A stretch of 39,208 bases of DNA from Acetoanaerobium pronyense (lineage in GTDB: Bacteria; Bacillota; Clostridia; Peptostreptococcales; Filifactoraceae). The position numbers and the translations under genes are program-made. The DNA is taken from assembly GCF_017874355.1 (NCBI RefSeq), contig NZ_JAGGLI010000028.1, positions 1 to 39,208 of the forward strand, in the 5' to 3' direction. The notes below the pieces were generated by a model. It ran no database searches. It was not told the DNA's origin and saw nothing but the letters and a program-made list of their open reading frames with translations. Positions 15,465 through 24,492 of this stretch are shown here, piece by piece; the stretch's first letter is position 1; the number at the start of each line of letters is the position of its first letter.

Positions 15465-16568
15465 TTATACAAAATCTATATTTTTTTCCTTTAGTCTTCT
15501 ATTTATTATCCTTTCAGATAGAAGGAATAGAGTTTTAAGGACAGGTACTCCAAGAAGCATTCCCATAACTCCAAAATATCCTCCCCCAATTATTATTGCA
15601 AGAATAATATAAAACGGGGAGAGCCCTACCTTATCTCCAAGTATCTTAGGCCCAAGTATCCAGCCATCGAACTGCTGAAGCCCAATTATAAATATAAGAA
15701 CCCATAGAGCTTTAATTGGGCTATAAAAAAGCGTAATTGCAACAACTGGAACAGCTCCAATAAAAGGTCCAAAGTAAGGTATCATATTAAATACCCCTAC
15801 AATAATGCTAAATAAAAGAGCAAATTCGACTTTAAGAATATAAAGTCCAACAAAACATATTATTCCTATAATCATGGAATCTATGAGCTTTCCTACAAAG
15901 AAGTTTTTAAATACCTTATTTGCTTCTCTTGCAAAGTCAAATACATTCTCTGCTTTTCCTTCTCCTAATACTGCATAGAATAATTTTTTAATGGAGCTTA
16001 TAAATTTTTCTTTGTCAAAGAGCATATATATTGAAATAAGTAGTCCCAGAATTACTTTAGCAATACCCGAGGTAATCCCTATTACACTTGTGAGAAGACC
16101 CGATATTGTGATATTTAAAAAATCAAAACTTCTTGTAAATATAGTGTTTATATTATTAAAGACATAAGTATTTATTCCTAGCTCTTCTAAAAAACTAAAT
16201 TCTATGATTTTTGCTCTAACCCATCTTTCTGCAGCCTCTATAAATCTTGGGAGCTTGTCTATTATCTCTGTAATATTTCTAGCAATTACAGGAGTTATTA
16301 TAGTTGAAAGAAGTATAATAATCCCTAAAACAAATAGATATACAACGACAAGAGATACCCATCTACTTACCTTTTCAGTCATTTCTATCTTTACCATAAG
16401 AGGGTTGAGTATATAGGCAAATGCAAATGCCCATATAAACGGCGAAAGAAGTGATCTTAATACCTTAAATTGAACAAATATGTAGTCCCACCTATCTATT
16501 AATTTGTACATTAAAAATGCTACAAATATGATAAAAAGTATATTTATGTTTTCTTTTATTCGTTTCAA
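15465..16568 (-). CDS. AI-2E family (PerM/YtvI-like) membrane permease
   Basis: A 367-residue membrane protein of the AI-2E exporter-like family. About eight transmembrane segments are arranged as in the family: an N-terminal group, a long amphipathic stretch (about 80-150), and a C-terminal group. The conserved features GVFNMIPYFGPFIGAVPV near residue 260 and FDGWILGPKILGDKVGLSPF near 300 are clear. Substrates are poorly defined; some members are Na+/H+ antiporters. The ribosome site AAGGAGGAT precedes the ATG. The gene is divergent from the glycosyltransferase gene and may share its regulatory region. Confidence 0.85.
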   Translation of the reverse strand: MKRIKENINILFIIFVAFLMYKLIDRWDYIFVQFKVLRSLLSPFIWAFAFAYILNPLMVKIEMTEKVSRWVSLVVVYLFVLGIIILLSTIITPVIARNITEIIDKLPRFIEAAERWVRAKIIEFSFLEELGINTYVFNNINTIFTRSFDFLNITISGLLTSVIGITSGIAKVILGLLISIYMLFDKEKFISSIKKLFYAVLGEGKAENVFDFAREANKVFKNFFVGKLIDSMIIGIICFVGLYILKVEFALLFSIIVGVFNMIPYFGPFIGAVPVVAITLFYSPIKALWVLIFIIGLQQFDGWILGPKILGDKVGLSPFYIILAIIIGGGYFGVMGMLLGVPVLKTLFLLSERIINRRLKEKNIDFV

Positions 16569-16714
16569 ATTTATCCTCCTTCGATTATATTTATAAATAT
16601 TTTAATCTTTAAAAAATAATCTATTTAAGTTTAATATTAACATAGTATATATAGAACATATAGTGTTTTTTAGGGTATAATTAGAGATATTGTTTAATAG
16701 GAGTAGATATCATT

Positions 16715-17842
16715 ATGAAAAAGAAAATTCTTATACTTTCTGCCTCAACAGGGGGTGGACATAATAGAGCTGCAAGGGCTATAGAAGAAGAACTTTCTAA
16801 GCTCGATATAGATTGCGAAATTATAGATTCCTTAAAATTTGTAAGTAAAGTGGTAGATAAGGTAATATCTACTGGATATGAAAAATCAGCACTTTATACA
16901 CCAAAAGCCTATGGTCAGATGTATAAATTTTCTGATACTGATATTGTAAGAAAAGGTATGGATAAAAACCTAATTCTTAAGTATATGACATCAAGACTTG
17001 AAAAACTACTTAAAGAAAAGCGCCCTGATGGAGTCATAGGCACTCACCCTTTTCCTGTAATGGCTCTTTCAAAGCTCAAAGAAAAAAACGAAATGCATAT
17101 CCCTCTTTATTCTGTAATCACAGACTACACCATCCACTCAGCTCATGTAGCCAAAGAGGTAGACGGGTATATAGTTGGAGATGAATACGTAAAATCTCTT
17201 TTAGAATATAGCGATGTTCCAAACTCTAAGATATATCCCTATGGAATTCCAATCGAAAGAAGATTTTTGGACCCTGTAGATAGTTTAGCCTTTAAAAAGG
17301 ACCTTGGACTCAATGACAAATTCACTGTTTTGCTTATGGGGGGAAGTTTTGGAGCCGGTAATATAACAGACGTCCTTAAAGACCTTATAAGCATAAAAGA
17401 AAATATACAAATAATTATAGTATGCGGAAGAAATACTTCTTTGCTTTTGAAGGTCACAAAATTTCTTAAAACCCATAATGTACACGAGAAAGAAATTATT
17501 GTAATGGGCTTCACTGAAAAAATGAATGCTCTTATGAGCATTAGTGACTGCATTATTACAAAGCCAGGAGGACTTACTACAACAGAGTGTATATTAAAAG
17601 AAGTGCCAATGATAGTACCCTTTTATATACCTGGACAAGAAAAAGAAAATCTAGCCTTCCTATTAAATAACGGGCTGGCTGTAAAACCCGAAAAAAACCT
17701 TAACCTTGAGGTCATAATAAAGACATTTATGGCAGACCCATCAAAGCTTGAAAGAATAAAAGCTTCTATGAGATTCTGTAAAAAAGAGGATTCAGCCAGA
17801 AAGATAGCCTTGCTTCTTGAGGAAAAAACCAAAAATATATAA
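16715..17842 (+). CDS. MGDG synthase/UgtP-type diacylglycerol glycosyltransferase
   Basis: A 375-residue GT28-type glycosyltransferase similar to UgtP (processive diacylglycerol beta-glucosyltransferase) and plant MGDG synthase. The N-terminal LSASTGGGHNRAARAI (about 7-22) is the lipid-acceptor domain signature. TDYTIHSAHVA lies near 139. The C-terminal donor-binding part shows LLMGGSFGAGNI (about 208-219), MGFTEKMNALM, and TKPGGLTTTECI near 283. It would make glycolipids for the membrane or lipoteichoic acid anchors. A weak promoter has TATAAT at 16676-16681. GGAGTAGATATC precedes the ATG. The stop codon abuts the terminator stem. Confidence 0.85.
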   Translation: MKKKILILSASTGGGHNRAARAIEEELSKLDIDCEIIDSLKFVSKVVDKVISTGYEKSALYTPKAYGQMYKFSDTDIVRKGMDKNLILKYMTSRLEKLLKEKRPDGVIGTHPFPVMALSKLKEKNEMHIPLYSVITDYTIHSAHVAKEVDGYIVGDEYVKSLLEYSDVPNSKIYPYGIPIERRFLDPVDSLAFKKDLGLNDKFTVLLMGGSFGAGNITDVLKDLISIKENIQIIIVCGRNTSLLLKVTKFLKTHNVHEKEIIVMGFTEKMNALMSISDCIITKPGGLTTTECILKEVPMIVPFYIPGQEKENLAFLLNNGLAVKPEKNLNLEVIIKTFMADPSKLERIKASMRFCKKEDSARKIALLLEEKTKNI

Positions 17843-17868
17843 AGCCGAGCTAAAGCTCGGCTTTTTTT
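17841..17868. terminator. Bidirectional terminator
   Basis: A 10-bp perfect stem, AAAGCCGAGC/GCTCGGCTTT (17841-17850 and 17855-17864), with a TAAA loop and a T7 tail. It is shared with the convergent small gene at 17872-18129. Confidence 0.92.
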
Positions 17869-17871
17869 AGA

Positions 17872-18129
17872 TTAATATTCAAATTCTTCGTAATCAGGGT
17901 CATAAAAATCTTCCTCATAGTCATATTGGAAGTTTTTATAATTGTTTTTGAATGCCTTTAGAGGCTTTTCCTTGAATGAAGATTTTTTTTTGCTTTCAAT
18001 TAGTTTAGCCAAATCATCTTCAAACTTCACATCTTTTTTCTTTGGTTTTTCTTTAGATTTAGAATCTAAGCTCTTAGTTCTTTTTTCCTTTAGAGCGCTG
18101 TAGGTTTCAAAATCCACGCCTGTTTTCAT
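17872..18129 (-). CDS. Small highly charged hypothetical protein (85 aa)
   Basis: An 85-residue protein without hydrophobic segments. The first two thirds are lysine-rich (KEKPKKKDVKFEDDL, SKKKSSFKEKPLKAFKNN), and the last 20 residues are strongly acidic and tyrosine-rich, ending in DYEEDFYDPDYEEFEY. It is probably largely disordered and perhaps nucleic-acid associated, but I do not recognise a family. The start at 18129 is favoured by GGGGG 5 bp upstream, a ribosome site form used elsewhere in this window; a TTG at 18141 is possible. Codon use and a tight terminator support it as a real gene. Confidence 0.6.
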   Translation of the reverse strand: MKTGVDFETYSALKEKRTKSLDSKSKEKPKKKDVKFEDDLAKLIESKKKSSFKEKPLKAFKNNYKNFQYDYEEDFYDPDYEEFEY

Positions 18130-18505
18130 TTTTACCCCCAAAAATCCTTTCTTAATTTAAAATTTCACAATAATACTTCTTCCTAAAAAGTTTTTTGTCT
18201 TTTTAGTGTTCTATTCTCCCTAATTATATTCTAATAAAATATTTTTTTCAATATCTTTAATTAATATATCTAATATCTTAACTATTTAAAATTATTGAAA
18301 AAACTTATGTTTGAATTTGATTTCTAAATAATCAAAATTATCAACCATAGCATTTAGTGTATATAGATACAAAAATTTATATAGTTATTTTTTTGTCTAT
18401 TAAATTGTGACTTGAATCACTGCATTAAATTCTCCTCTCTATTATAATATATTTATAATAATTAGTATATTTGTTTATATTTATACATAAAAGGAGCTGG
18501 TTTAC
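18130..18505 (+). promoter_or_regulatory. pflB regulatory region with Crp/Fnr-type site at -41.5
   Basis: This is a 376-bp AT-rich upstream region. TGTGACTTGAATCACT (18406-18421) fits the Crp/Fnr-family consensus TGTGA-N6-TCACA in nine of ten arm positions. A TATAAT lies at 18443-18448 with no -35 at normal distance, which points to activator dependence. With a start near 18455 the dyad centre lies at -41.5, the classic class II activator position. A second weaker dyad, TTTGATT-N7-AATCAAA (18316-18336), lies farther upstream. The activator is probably the Crp/Fnr protein encoded at 21589-22317. Confidence 0.65.
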
Positions 18506-20749
18506 ATGTCATTTTGGCAAGGATTTAACGAAGGTCAATGGACCAAAAAAGTAGACGTAAGGAATTTTATTCAAAATAACTATACTCCATATGAAGGTGA
18601 TGATAGCTTTTTAGCTCAGCCTACAGAGAGAACAAAAAAGGTTTGGGATAAAGCAGAGGATATGATAAAAGCAGAAATCCAAACTGGAAAAGTCGATATA
18701 GATACTACAAAATTTTCTGGAATAAGCAACTATGAGCCTGGATATCTAGATAAGGAAAACGAACTTATAGTAGGATATCAAACTGATGCTCCACTTAAAA
18801 GAATAGTAAACCCTTATGGTGGATACAAAATGGTTCAAGATTCTCTTAACGCTTATGGTTTTGAAATGGATAAAACTCTAGAAGAATCGTTCAACAAATT
18901 TAGAAAGACTCATAATCAAGGAGTTTTTGATGCCTATACAAAAGAAATGCGTGCAGCAAGATCTGTGGGTCTTCTTACTGGACTTCCAGATGCTTACGGA
19001 AGAGGAAGAATCATAGGAGATTACAGAAGAATAGCTCTTTACGGAACTGATTTTCTTAAAGCTGAAAAAATCAAGGATAAAGAAAACCTAAATGCAAATG
19101 CATGTGAAAAAACTATAAGACTTAGAGAAGAGCTTTCAGAGCAAATCAGAGCTCTTGACGAAATCAAAGAAATGGCTGCAGTTTATGGTTTTGACGTATC
19201 AAAGCCAGCACAAAATGCTAAGGAAGCTGTTCAGTTCCTTTATTTTGGATATCTTGCTGCTATAAAAGAAAATAATGGAGCTGCTATGTCCCTTGGAAGA
19301 AACACGACTTTCCTTGATATCTATATAGAAAGAGATATTAAAAATGGAACACTTACTGAAGAACAGGCTCAAGAGCTTATGGATCAGTTTGTAATAAAAC
19401 TTAGAATGGCTAGACACCTTAGAACACCTGATTACAATGAGCTTTTTGCTGGAGATCCTAACTGGGTAACTGAGGCTATAGGAGGTATGGGAGAAGACGG
19501 AAGAACTCTTGTAACTAAGACTGCATTTAGATTCCTTCATACTCTTACAAACCTTACTCCTGCACCAGAGCCAAATATGACTGTACTATGGTCTGAAGCT
19601 CTTCCAGAAAATTTCAAGAAATACTGCTCTAAGATGTCTATAGAGACTGGTTCTATTCAGTACGAAAATGATGATCTTATGAGACCTATATATGGTGATG
19701 ATTATGCTATAGCTTGCTGCGTATCTGCCATGAGAGTAGGAAAAGAAATGCAGTTCTTTGGAGCTAGAGCAAATCTTGGAAAAGCACTTCTTTACGCTAT
19801 AAATGGTGGAGTAGATGAACTTTCAAAAGACAAAGCAGGAAACCCAATGAAGCTTGTTAAAGGAATCGAGCCAATCAAAGACGAGATTATTGATTACGAT
19901 AAAGTTATGGCAAATTTTAATAAGGTTAATGAATATTTGGCGAATCTTTATGTAAATACTATGAATACCATCCACTATATGCATGACAAATATGCTTATG
20001 AAAAAGGTATGATGTCTCTTCATGACAGTGAAGTTCATAGATTTATGGCTTTTGGAGTTGCTGGAATCTCTATAATTGCCGATTCGTTTAGTGCTATGAA
20101 ATACGCAAAGGTAAGACCTATAAGAGATGAAAACGGTATAGCAGTTGACTTTGAAATAGAAGGAGACTTCCCTAAATACGGAAATGACGATGACAGAGTT
20201 GATCAAATAGCAGTGGATGTAGTTACTAACTTCACTAAAGAGCTTAAAAAGACTCCTACCTACAGGGACTCTGAGCATACACTTTCAGTTCTTACTATAA
20301 CTTCAAATGTTGTTTATGGAAAGAAAACAGGAGCCACTCCTGATGGAAGAAAAAAAGGCGAGCCATTTGCTCCAGGTGCTAACCCAATGCATGGAAGAGA
20401 TGAAAATGGTGCTCTTGCTTCCCTAAACTCTGTAGCTAAGCTTCCATACTGCGATACATGCCAAGATGGAATCTCAAATACCTTCTCAATAACACCTGCT
20501 GCACTTGGAAAAGCATACGAAGAGAAGATAGATAACCTAGTTGGAATAATGGATGGATACTTCTCTCAAGGAGCATTCCACCTAAACGTAAATGTACTTG
20601 ATAGAGAACTTTTAGTAGATGCAATGGAAAACCCAGAAAAATACCCAACTCTTACAATAAGAGTTTCAGGATACGCTGTACACTTTAACAGACTTACAAA
20701 AGAACAAAAGATGGAAGTAATAAGCAGAACATTCCATCAAACTGCATAA
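18506..20749 (+). CDS. pflB: Pyruvate formate-lyase (formate C-acetyltransferase)
   Basis: A 747-residue glycyl radical enzyme that cleaves pyruvate with CoA to acetyl-CoA and formate in anaerobic cells. The paired active-site cysteines are Cys404-Cys405 ([11 protein letters not shown]). The glycyl radical loop near the C-terminus is RVSGYAVHF with Gly722. The length matches E. coli PflB (760). Diol dehydratase-like relatives lack the CC pair, so the assignment is firm. AAGGAG lies 10 bp before the ATG. It is followed by its activase and a Crp/Fnr regulator, which forms a compact fermentation operon. Confidence 0.96.
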   Translation: MSFWQGFNEGQWTKKVDVRNFIQNNYTPYEGDDSFLAQPTERTKKVWDKAEDMIKAEIQTGKVDIDTTKFSGISNYEPGYLDKENELIVGYQTDAPLKRIVNPYGGYKMVQDSLNAYGFEMDKTLEESFNKFRKTHNQGVFDAYTKEMRAARSVGLLTGLPDAYGRGRIIGDYRRIALYGTDFLKAEKIKDKENLNANACEKTIRLREELSEQIRALDEIKEMAAVYGFDVSKPAQNAKEAVQFLYFGYLAAIKENNGAAMSLGRNTTFLDIYIERDIKNGTLTEEQAQELMDQFVIKLRMARHLRTPDYNELFAGDPNWVTEAIGGMGEDGRTLVTKTAFRFLHTLTNLTPAPEPNMTVLWSEALPENFKKYCSKMSIETGSIQYENDDLMRPIYGDDYAIACCVSAMRVGKEMQFFGARANLGKALLYAINGGVDELSKDKAGNPMKLVKGIEPIKDEIIDYDKVMANFNKVNEYLANLYVNTMNTIHYMHDKYAYEKGMMSLHDSEVHRFMAFGVAGISIIADSFSAMKYAKVRPIRDENGIAVDFEIEGDFPKYGNDDDRVDQIAVDVVTNFTKELKKTPTYRDSEHTLSVLTITSNVVYGKKTGATPDGRKKGEPFAPGANPMHGRDENGALASLNSVAKLPYCDTCQDGISNTFSITPAALGKAYEEKIDNLVGIMDGYFSQGAFHLNVNVLDRELLVDAMENPEKYPTLTIRVSGYAVHFNRLTKEQKMEVISRTFHQTA

Positions 20750-20761
20750 TTTTTTAAAACT

Positions 20762-20794
20762 CAGGTCTTTTTGGAAATCCTCCTTAAAGGCCTG
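20762..20794 (+). other. Intercistronic hairpin between pflB and pflA
   Basis: CAGGTCTTT (20762-20770) pairs with AAAGGCCTG (20786-20794), with one G-U pair and no T-tract behind it. It is unlikely to be a full terminator. It may protect the pflB message or set a lower level of pflA. Confidence 0.5.
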
Positions 20795-20817
20795 AAACTT
20801 CAAAAGGGGGATTAATC

Positions 20818-21579
20818 ATGTTGCAAGGAAAAATACATTCAATAGAAACACTTGGACTTCTTGACGGACCTGGAATCAGAACCATATTCTTTCTTCAGGG
20901 ATGTCCATTAAGATGCAGTTATTGCCACAATCCAGACAGTCAAAATATGTTTTCCCAAAAGCATATGACCCCTGAAGAAGTAGTAAAGATGGTTAAAAGA
21001 TACACTCCTTATTATAAAAGAAGCGGTGGTGGAGTTACTTTTTCTGGTGGAGAACCACTTCTTCAGGGAGAATTTTTACTTGCTACTATGAAGCTTTTAA
21101 AAGCCGAAAACATACATATCACATTAGATACTAGTGGCTATGGCGACGAAAGATATTATAAGGAAATATTAAAATATGTAGATTTAGTACTTCTTGATGT
21201 AAAGCACCAGGACCATGAAGGGTATAGAAGTCTTGTGGGAAAAAGCATGAAAGGCTTTAATAACTTCCTCTCCCACCTTGACGATTATAACGGCAAGATA
21301 TGGATAAGACATGTAATGGTTCCAGGAATTACAGATGATAAAAAAATAACGGAAAAGATTTTTGATAATATCTCTCACTTATATGATAAAATTGAGAAAA
21401 TAGAAATTCTTCCTTATCATACCCTAGGAGCTCAAAAATATAAGACTCTTGGGCTTGATTATCCACTTGAAGGAGTGCCTCAAATGGATAAAGAGAAGGC
21501 TAAAGAATTCGAAAACCATCTAATGTTCCTTCTTTCCTCCCTTAAAGAAGAAGGCACTTCCAAGAAGGACATTATCTAA
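20818..21579 (+). CDS. pflA: Pyruvate formate-lyase activating enzyme (radical SAM)
   Basis: A 253-residue radical SAM enzyme that installs the glycyl radical on PflB. The cluster motif C-x3-C-x2-C is at Cys29, Cys33 and Cys36 (GCPLRCSYCHNPDS). The SAM-binding GGE motif follows as TFSGGEPLLQ near residue 80. The single-domain build without an extra ferredoxin insert matches PflA rather than diol dehydratase activases. GGGGG lies 8 bp before the ATG. The gene is 68 bp downstream of pflB and 9 bp upstream of the regulator. Confidence 0.95.
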   Translation: MLQGKIHSIETLGLLDGPGIRTIFFLQGCPLRCSYCHNPDSQNMFSQKHMTPEEVVKMVKRYTPYYKRSGGGVTFSGGEPLLQGEFLLATMKLLKAENIHITLDTSGYGDERYYKEILKYVDLVLLDVKHQDHEGYRSLVGKSMKGFNNFLSHLDDYNGKIWIRHVMVPGITDDKKITEKIFDNISHLYDKIEKIEILPYHTLGAQKYKTLGLDYPLEGVPQMDKEKAKEFENHLMFLLSSLKEEGTSKKDII

Positions 21580-21588
21580 TAAAAGTAG

Positions 21589-22317
21589 GTGAGAGAAATA
21601 ATCCGTTGTGAAATAAGTAAAACTCCATGCGAGTTTTGCAGAGGCAAAACCTGTATCAAAAGAACTCCTTTGCTCTCTACTTTAAATAGAGAGGAGATTT
21701 CTAAAATCTCTGAGGGAGTCATTTTTACTGAGTATAGAAAAGGGGAAAAAATATTTGTCAGAGGAGAAAAGGCAAATAAACTATATATAGTATGCTCAGG
21801 CAAAATGAAGATTTATAAGGATCTTTCAGATGGAAGGGAGCAAATCCTCTATCTGTATTCAGCAGGGGATTTTATTGGAGCTTTTAACCTCCTAAAAGAG
21901 GACGAGTTTGAATTTAGCGCAGAGGCCCTTGAAGATACCCTTATAAGTACCCTTTCAAAAAAAGACTTTGATGAAATAATCCTGAAAAATCCTACTATAA
22001 CACTTAAGATTTTAGAAAAAGCATACGAAAGAATAAGAGCAGTCGAGTCCCTAGTGGAAAGGCTTTCAATCGGAAATGCTGATGCAAAGGTAGCAGGACT
22101 TCTTATAAATCTAATCAAAGATTTTGGCTCAGGAACAGATGAAGGTATCCTTCTCAATCTTTCAATAAATAGAGAGGAAATGGGGAGCTACGCCGGAATA
22201 GCGAGAGAAACTATGACAAGAAAGCTAAATCTATTTAAAGAGCTGGGATATATAGACTTTTTAGGAAATAAGAAGATATTGATTAAAGACAGAAACGCTT
22301 TAAAAGATATGCTCTAA
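21589..22317 (+). CDS. Crp/Fnr-family regulator with N-terminal cysteine cluster
   Basis: A 242-residue regulator. The N-terminus has Cys7, Cys14, Cys17 and Cys22; the C-x2-C-x4-C spacing is like the Fe-S ligands of FNR, and a further cysteine is at 69. A cyclic-nucleotide-binding-type beta-roll spans about 35-140. The C-terminal winged helix has a recognition helix with RETMTR, matching the RETxxR that reads TGTGA half-sites in Crp. An oxygen or redox sensor that activates the pfl operon is the natural inference. The start is a GTG with a weak ribosome site 9 bp after pflA, so translational coupling is likely; no better start was found. Confidence 0.85.
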   Translation: MREIIRCEISKTPCEFCRGKTCIKRTPLLSTLNREEISKISEGVIFTEYRKGEKIFVRGEKANKLYIVCSGKMKIYKDLSDGREQILYLYSAGDFIGAFNLLKEDEFEFSAEALEDTLISTLSKKDFDEIILKNPTITLKILEKAYERIRAVESLVERLSIGNADAKVAGLLINLIKDFGSGTDEGILLNLSINREEMGSYAGIARETMTRKLNLFKELGYIDFLGNKKILIKDRNALKDML

Positions 22318-22373
22318 ATATCTTAAGATGATATTCTATAATAGCTTTTTTACTAACCATAAATTTTCAAATT

Positions 22374-22448
22374 AAAAGAGATAGGCTTTTAGATTAACAA
22401 ATTGCTAGGCTCATAGCATAATTGTTTTTTCAAATGGCTATCTCTTTT
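22374..22448. terminator. Probable bidirectional terminator with large internal loop
   Basis: The arms AAAAGAGATAG (22374-22384) and CTATCTCTTTT (22438-22448) enclose about 53 nt that contains a smaller GCTA/TAGC hairpin. It lies between the convergent crp-like and stalk-domain genes. The big loop makes it atypical. Confidence 0.5.
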
Positions 22449-22480
22449 TTAATTCATTATTTTTTAATAGTTAGAAATTA

Positions 22481-23155
22481 TTATTTATCAATTTCAAACT
22501 TAATTGAGGAACCCTCAAAAAATATAACTTCAATTTCAAACTCTTCATATGGACCTCTCCATGAAAAACTACTCATTACTTTATCTATTATCTCTTGTCT
22601 TGGCATAGAACTATTGATATTTAAATTTTTCAGTATTGGAGATAGATAATTTATAGCATCTTGTCCGTAAAGAGTCCTATGATTTTCTCTTTCTACTTTA
22701 GCTGTTATATTTCCGCTTGAATGAACTTCATATTCTATATCAAGCTCTTTATCATCATCGTCATCGTCTTCAATTTCTAAATCAAATTTTCTAAAAGGTA
22801 TTTCATTTGTTGAGGTCTGGCTTGATGAGCCTCCTGAAGAATCAAGATACGGAATATCTCCCCTCCTTGAGCTAAATTCAACTGTTTTAGTAGCTTCATT
22901 CCAGTTTACATTCACCCCAGCTTTATCTGCAATATATTTCGCTGGCAAATAAGTTCTGCCTTCATAGATTATAGGAGAAAGTACCCTTCCGTCATCTTCT
23001 CTTGCTTCAAAGGAAATTCCATCCCATGTCATCTTAATATCCCTATTTATAAAAGCCGATATAGTTATGCTATTGCTCTGAGCAAGCCCTAAAATCCCTG
23101 CCCCTAAAAATACTCCAAGGACAAACACTACTAATACCAAGCCTCTTTTTTTCAT
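22481..23155 (-). CDS. Secreted stalk-domain (copper amine oxidase N-like) protein
   Basis: A 224-residue exported protein. A signal peptide covers about residues 1-26. One stalk domain (Pfam copper amine oxidase N-terminal type) covers about 27-95 and shows IYEGRTYLPAKYIADKAGV and WNEATKTVEF. A Ser/Thr-rich linker follows, then an aspartate-rich patch (EDDDDDKELD near 140) and a C-terminal region I do not recognise. Such proteins are common on clostridial surfaces and are not copper enzymes. AAAGGAG lies 8 bp before the chosen ATG; the reading from a GTG at 23164 lacks proper spacing. It is a single-gene unit. Confidence 0.78.
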   Translation of the reverse strand: MKKRGLVLVVFVLGVFLGAGILGLAQSNSITISAFINRDIKMTWDGISFEAREDDGRVLSPIIYEGRTYLPAKYIADKAGVNVNWNEATKTVEFSSRRGDIPYLDSSGGSSSQTSTNEIPFRKFDLEIEDDDDDDKELDIEYEVHSSGNITAKVERENHRTLYGQDAINYLSPILKNLNINSSMPRQEIIDKVMSSFSWRGPYEEFEIEVIFFEGSSIKFEIDK

Positions 23156-23332
23156 AAAAAGCACTCCTTTTCAACTTAAAACAAATATGCACCTCTACTC
23201 ACTTGAACTATACTTAGTGCCAAGTCCAAGGCTTTTTGAAACCATCACTTTCAAACTCTCTGTCTATGCAAATCTTGATAGTATTAGCTATTTTTTTATA
23301 TACCCACTTGGATATACTTTTAAAATTTGTTC

Positions 23333-23360
23333 TAGACAGCCTGTGGGATTATGTTATAAT
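23333..23360 (+). promoter_or_regulatory. Promoter of thrC-thrB
   Basis: TAGACA (23333-23338), 16 bp, and TATAAT (23355-23360) with an extended TG at 23352-23353. The leader to thrC is about 64 nt and includes a GTATTTC/GAAATAC inverted repeat (23370-23376, 23401-23407). No T-box or attenuator could be made out. Confidence 0.65.
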
Positions 23361-23430
23361 ATTCTCTAAGTATTTCTATGAAACTCATTTGTCTTTTTAT
23401 GAAATACGGTAAATACTAAGGGGGATTTTT

Positions 23431-24492
23431 ATGTACAGCGGACTCATAAACAAATACAGAGATTTTTTTGATTTTAATAAAGCCACCACACCTGTAAGTC
23501 TAAGTGAAGGGCGAACCCCTCTTATAAGGGCATATAACCTCGAATCTATATTTAATCAAGATATAAAAATATATTTAAAATTTGAGGGATTAAACCCTAC
23601 AGGGTCTTTCAAAGATAGAGGAATGACAGCTGCTGTTACAAAGGCCTTAGAAGATGAGAGTAAGGCTGTAATTTGTGCATCTACAGGCAACACTTCTGCT
23701 TCAGCTGCCGCCTATGCTGCAAGAGCTAATTTGAAGTCATATGTAATAATACCAAGTGGTAAGATAGCCAAAGGAAAACTCGCCCAAGCTGTTGTCTACG
23801 GAGCGAACATCTTATCTATTGAAGGAAACTTTGACGATGCTCTTGAAATAGTAAAAAAAATATCAAAAGAGCATAATATTACTATGGTTAATTCACTTAA
23901 CCCGTATAGAATAGAAGGGCAAAAGACGGCTGCATTTGAAATATGTGATGATATTAAAGAGTTTGATTATCTCTTCATCCCTGTAGGAAATGCAGGAAAT
24001 ATTACAGCCTACTGGAAAGGATTTAAAGAATATCAAGAAAAATCTTTGATTAAGTATCCACCAAAGATGATGGGATATCAGGCCTATGATAGCGCTCCAC
24101 TTGTAGTTGGCCATACAGTGAAAAATCCCGAGACTGTCGCAACTGCAATAAGAATAGGAAACCCAGCAAGCAAAAATACTGCTCTTGATGCTATAAAGGA
24201 ATCAAATGGACATATAGACAGAATAAGGGATGAAGATATTTTAGCTGCTCAGCTCCTTCTTTCTTCAAAAGAGGGGATATTTGCAGAGCCTGCTTCTGCT
24301 ATATCCTTTGCAGGACTTATTAAAGCTTTTAATGAAGATCTGATGCCCCATGGCTCTACAGCTGTTTGCGTCCTTACTGGAAATGGCCTTAAAGACAGCG
24401 ACATAATACTAAAATCAGATTATAGTTACAAAAACCTACCTAGCGATTATAAGGCTATAGAGGCTTATATATTAAAGGAGGGACTAATATGA
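23431..24492 (+). CDS. thrC: Threonine synthase
   Basis: A 353-residue PLP-dependent enzyme that converts O-phosphohomoserine to threonine. The PLP lysine is in NPTGSFKDRGMT near residue 61. The phosphate-binding ASTGNTSASAAAYAARA segment is near 90. A glycine-rich cofactor loop VGNAGNITAYWKGF is near 190. The length fits the shorter bacterial class. GGGGG lies 8 bp before the ATG. It overlaps thrB by 4 bp (ATGA), so the two are translationally coupled. Homoserine dehydrogenase is not in the window. Confidence 0.95.
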   Translation: MYSGLINKYRDFFDFNKATTPVSLSEGRTPLIRAYNLESIFNQDIKIYLKFEGLNPTGSFKDRGMTAAVTKALEDESKAVICASTGNTSASAAAYAARANLKSYVIIPSGKIAKGKLAQAVVYGANILSIEGNFDDALEIVKKISKEHNITMVNSLNPYRIEGQKTAAFEICDDIKEFDYLFIPVGNAGNITAYWKGFKEYQEKSLIKYPPKMMGYQAYDSAPLVVGHTVKNPETVATAIRIGNPASKNTALDAIKESNGHIDRIRDEDILAAQLLLSSKEGIFAEPASAISFAGLIKAFNEDLMPHGSTAVCVLTGNGLKDSDIILKSDYSYKNLPSDYKAIEAYILKEGLI

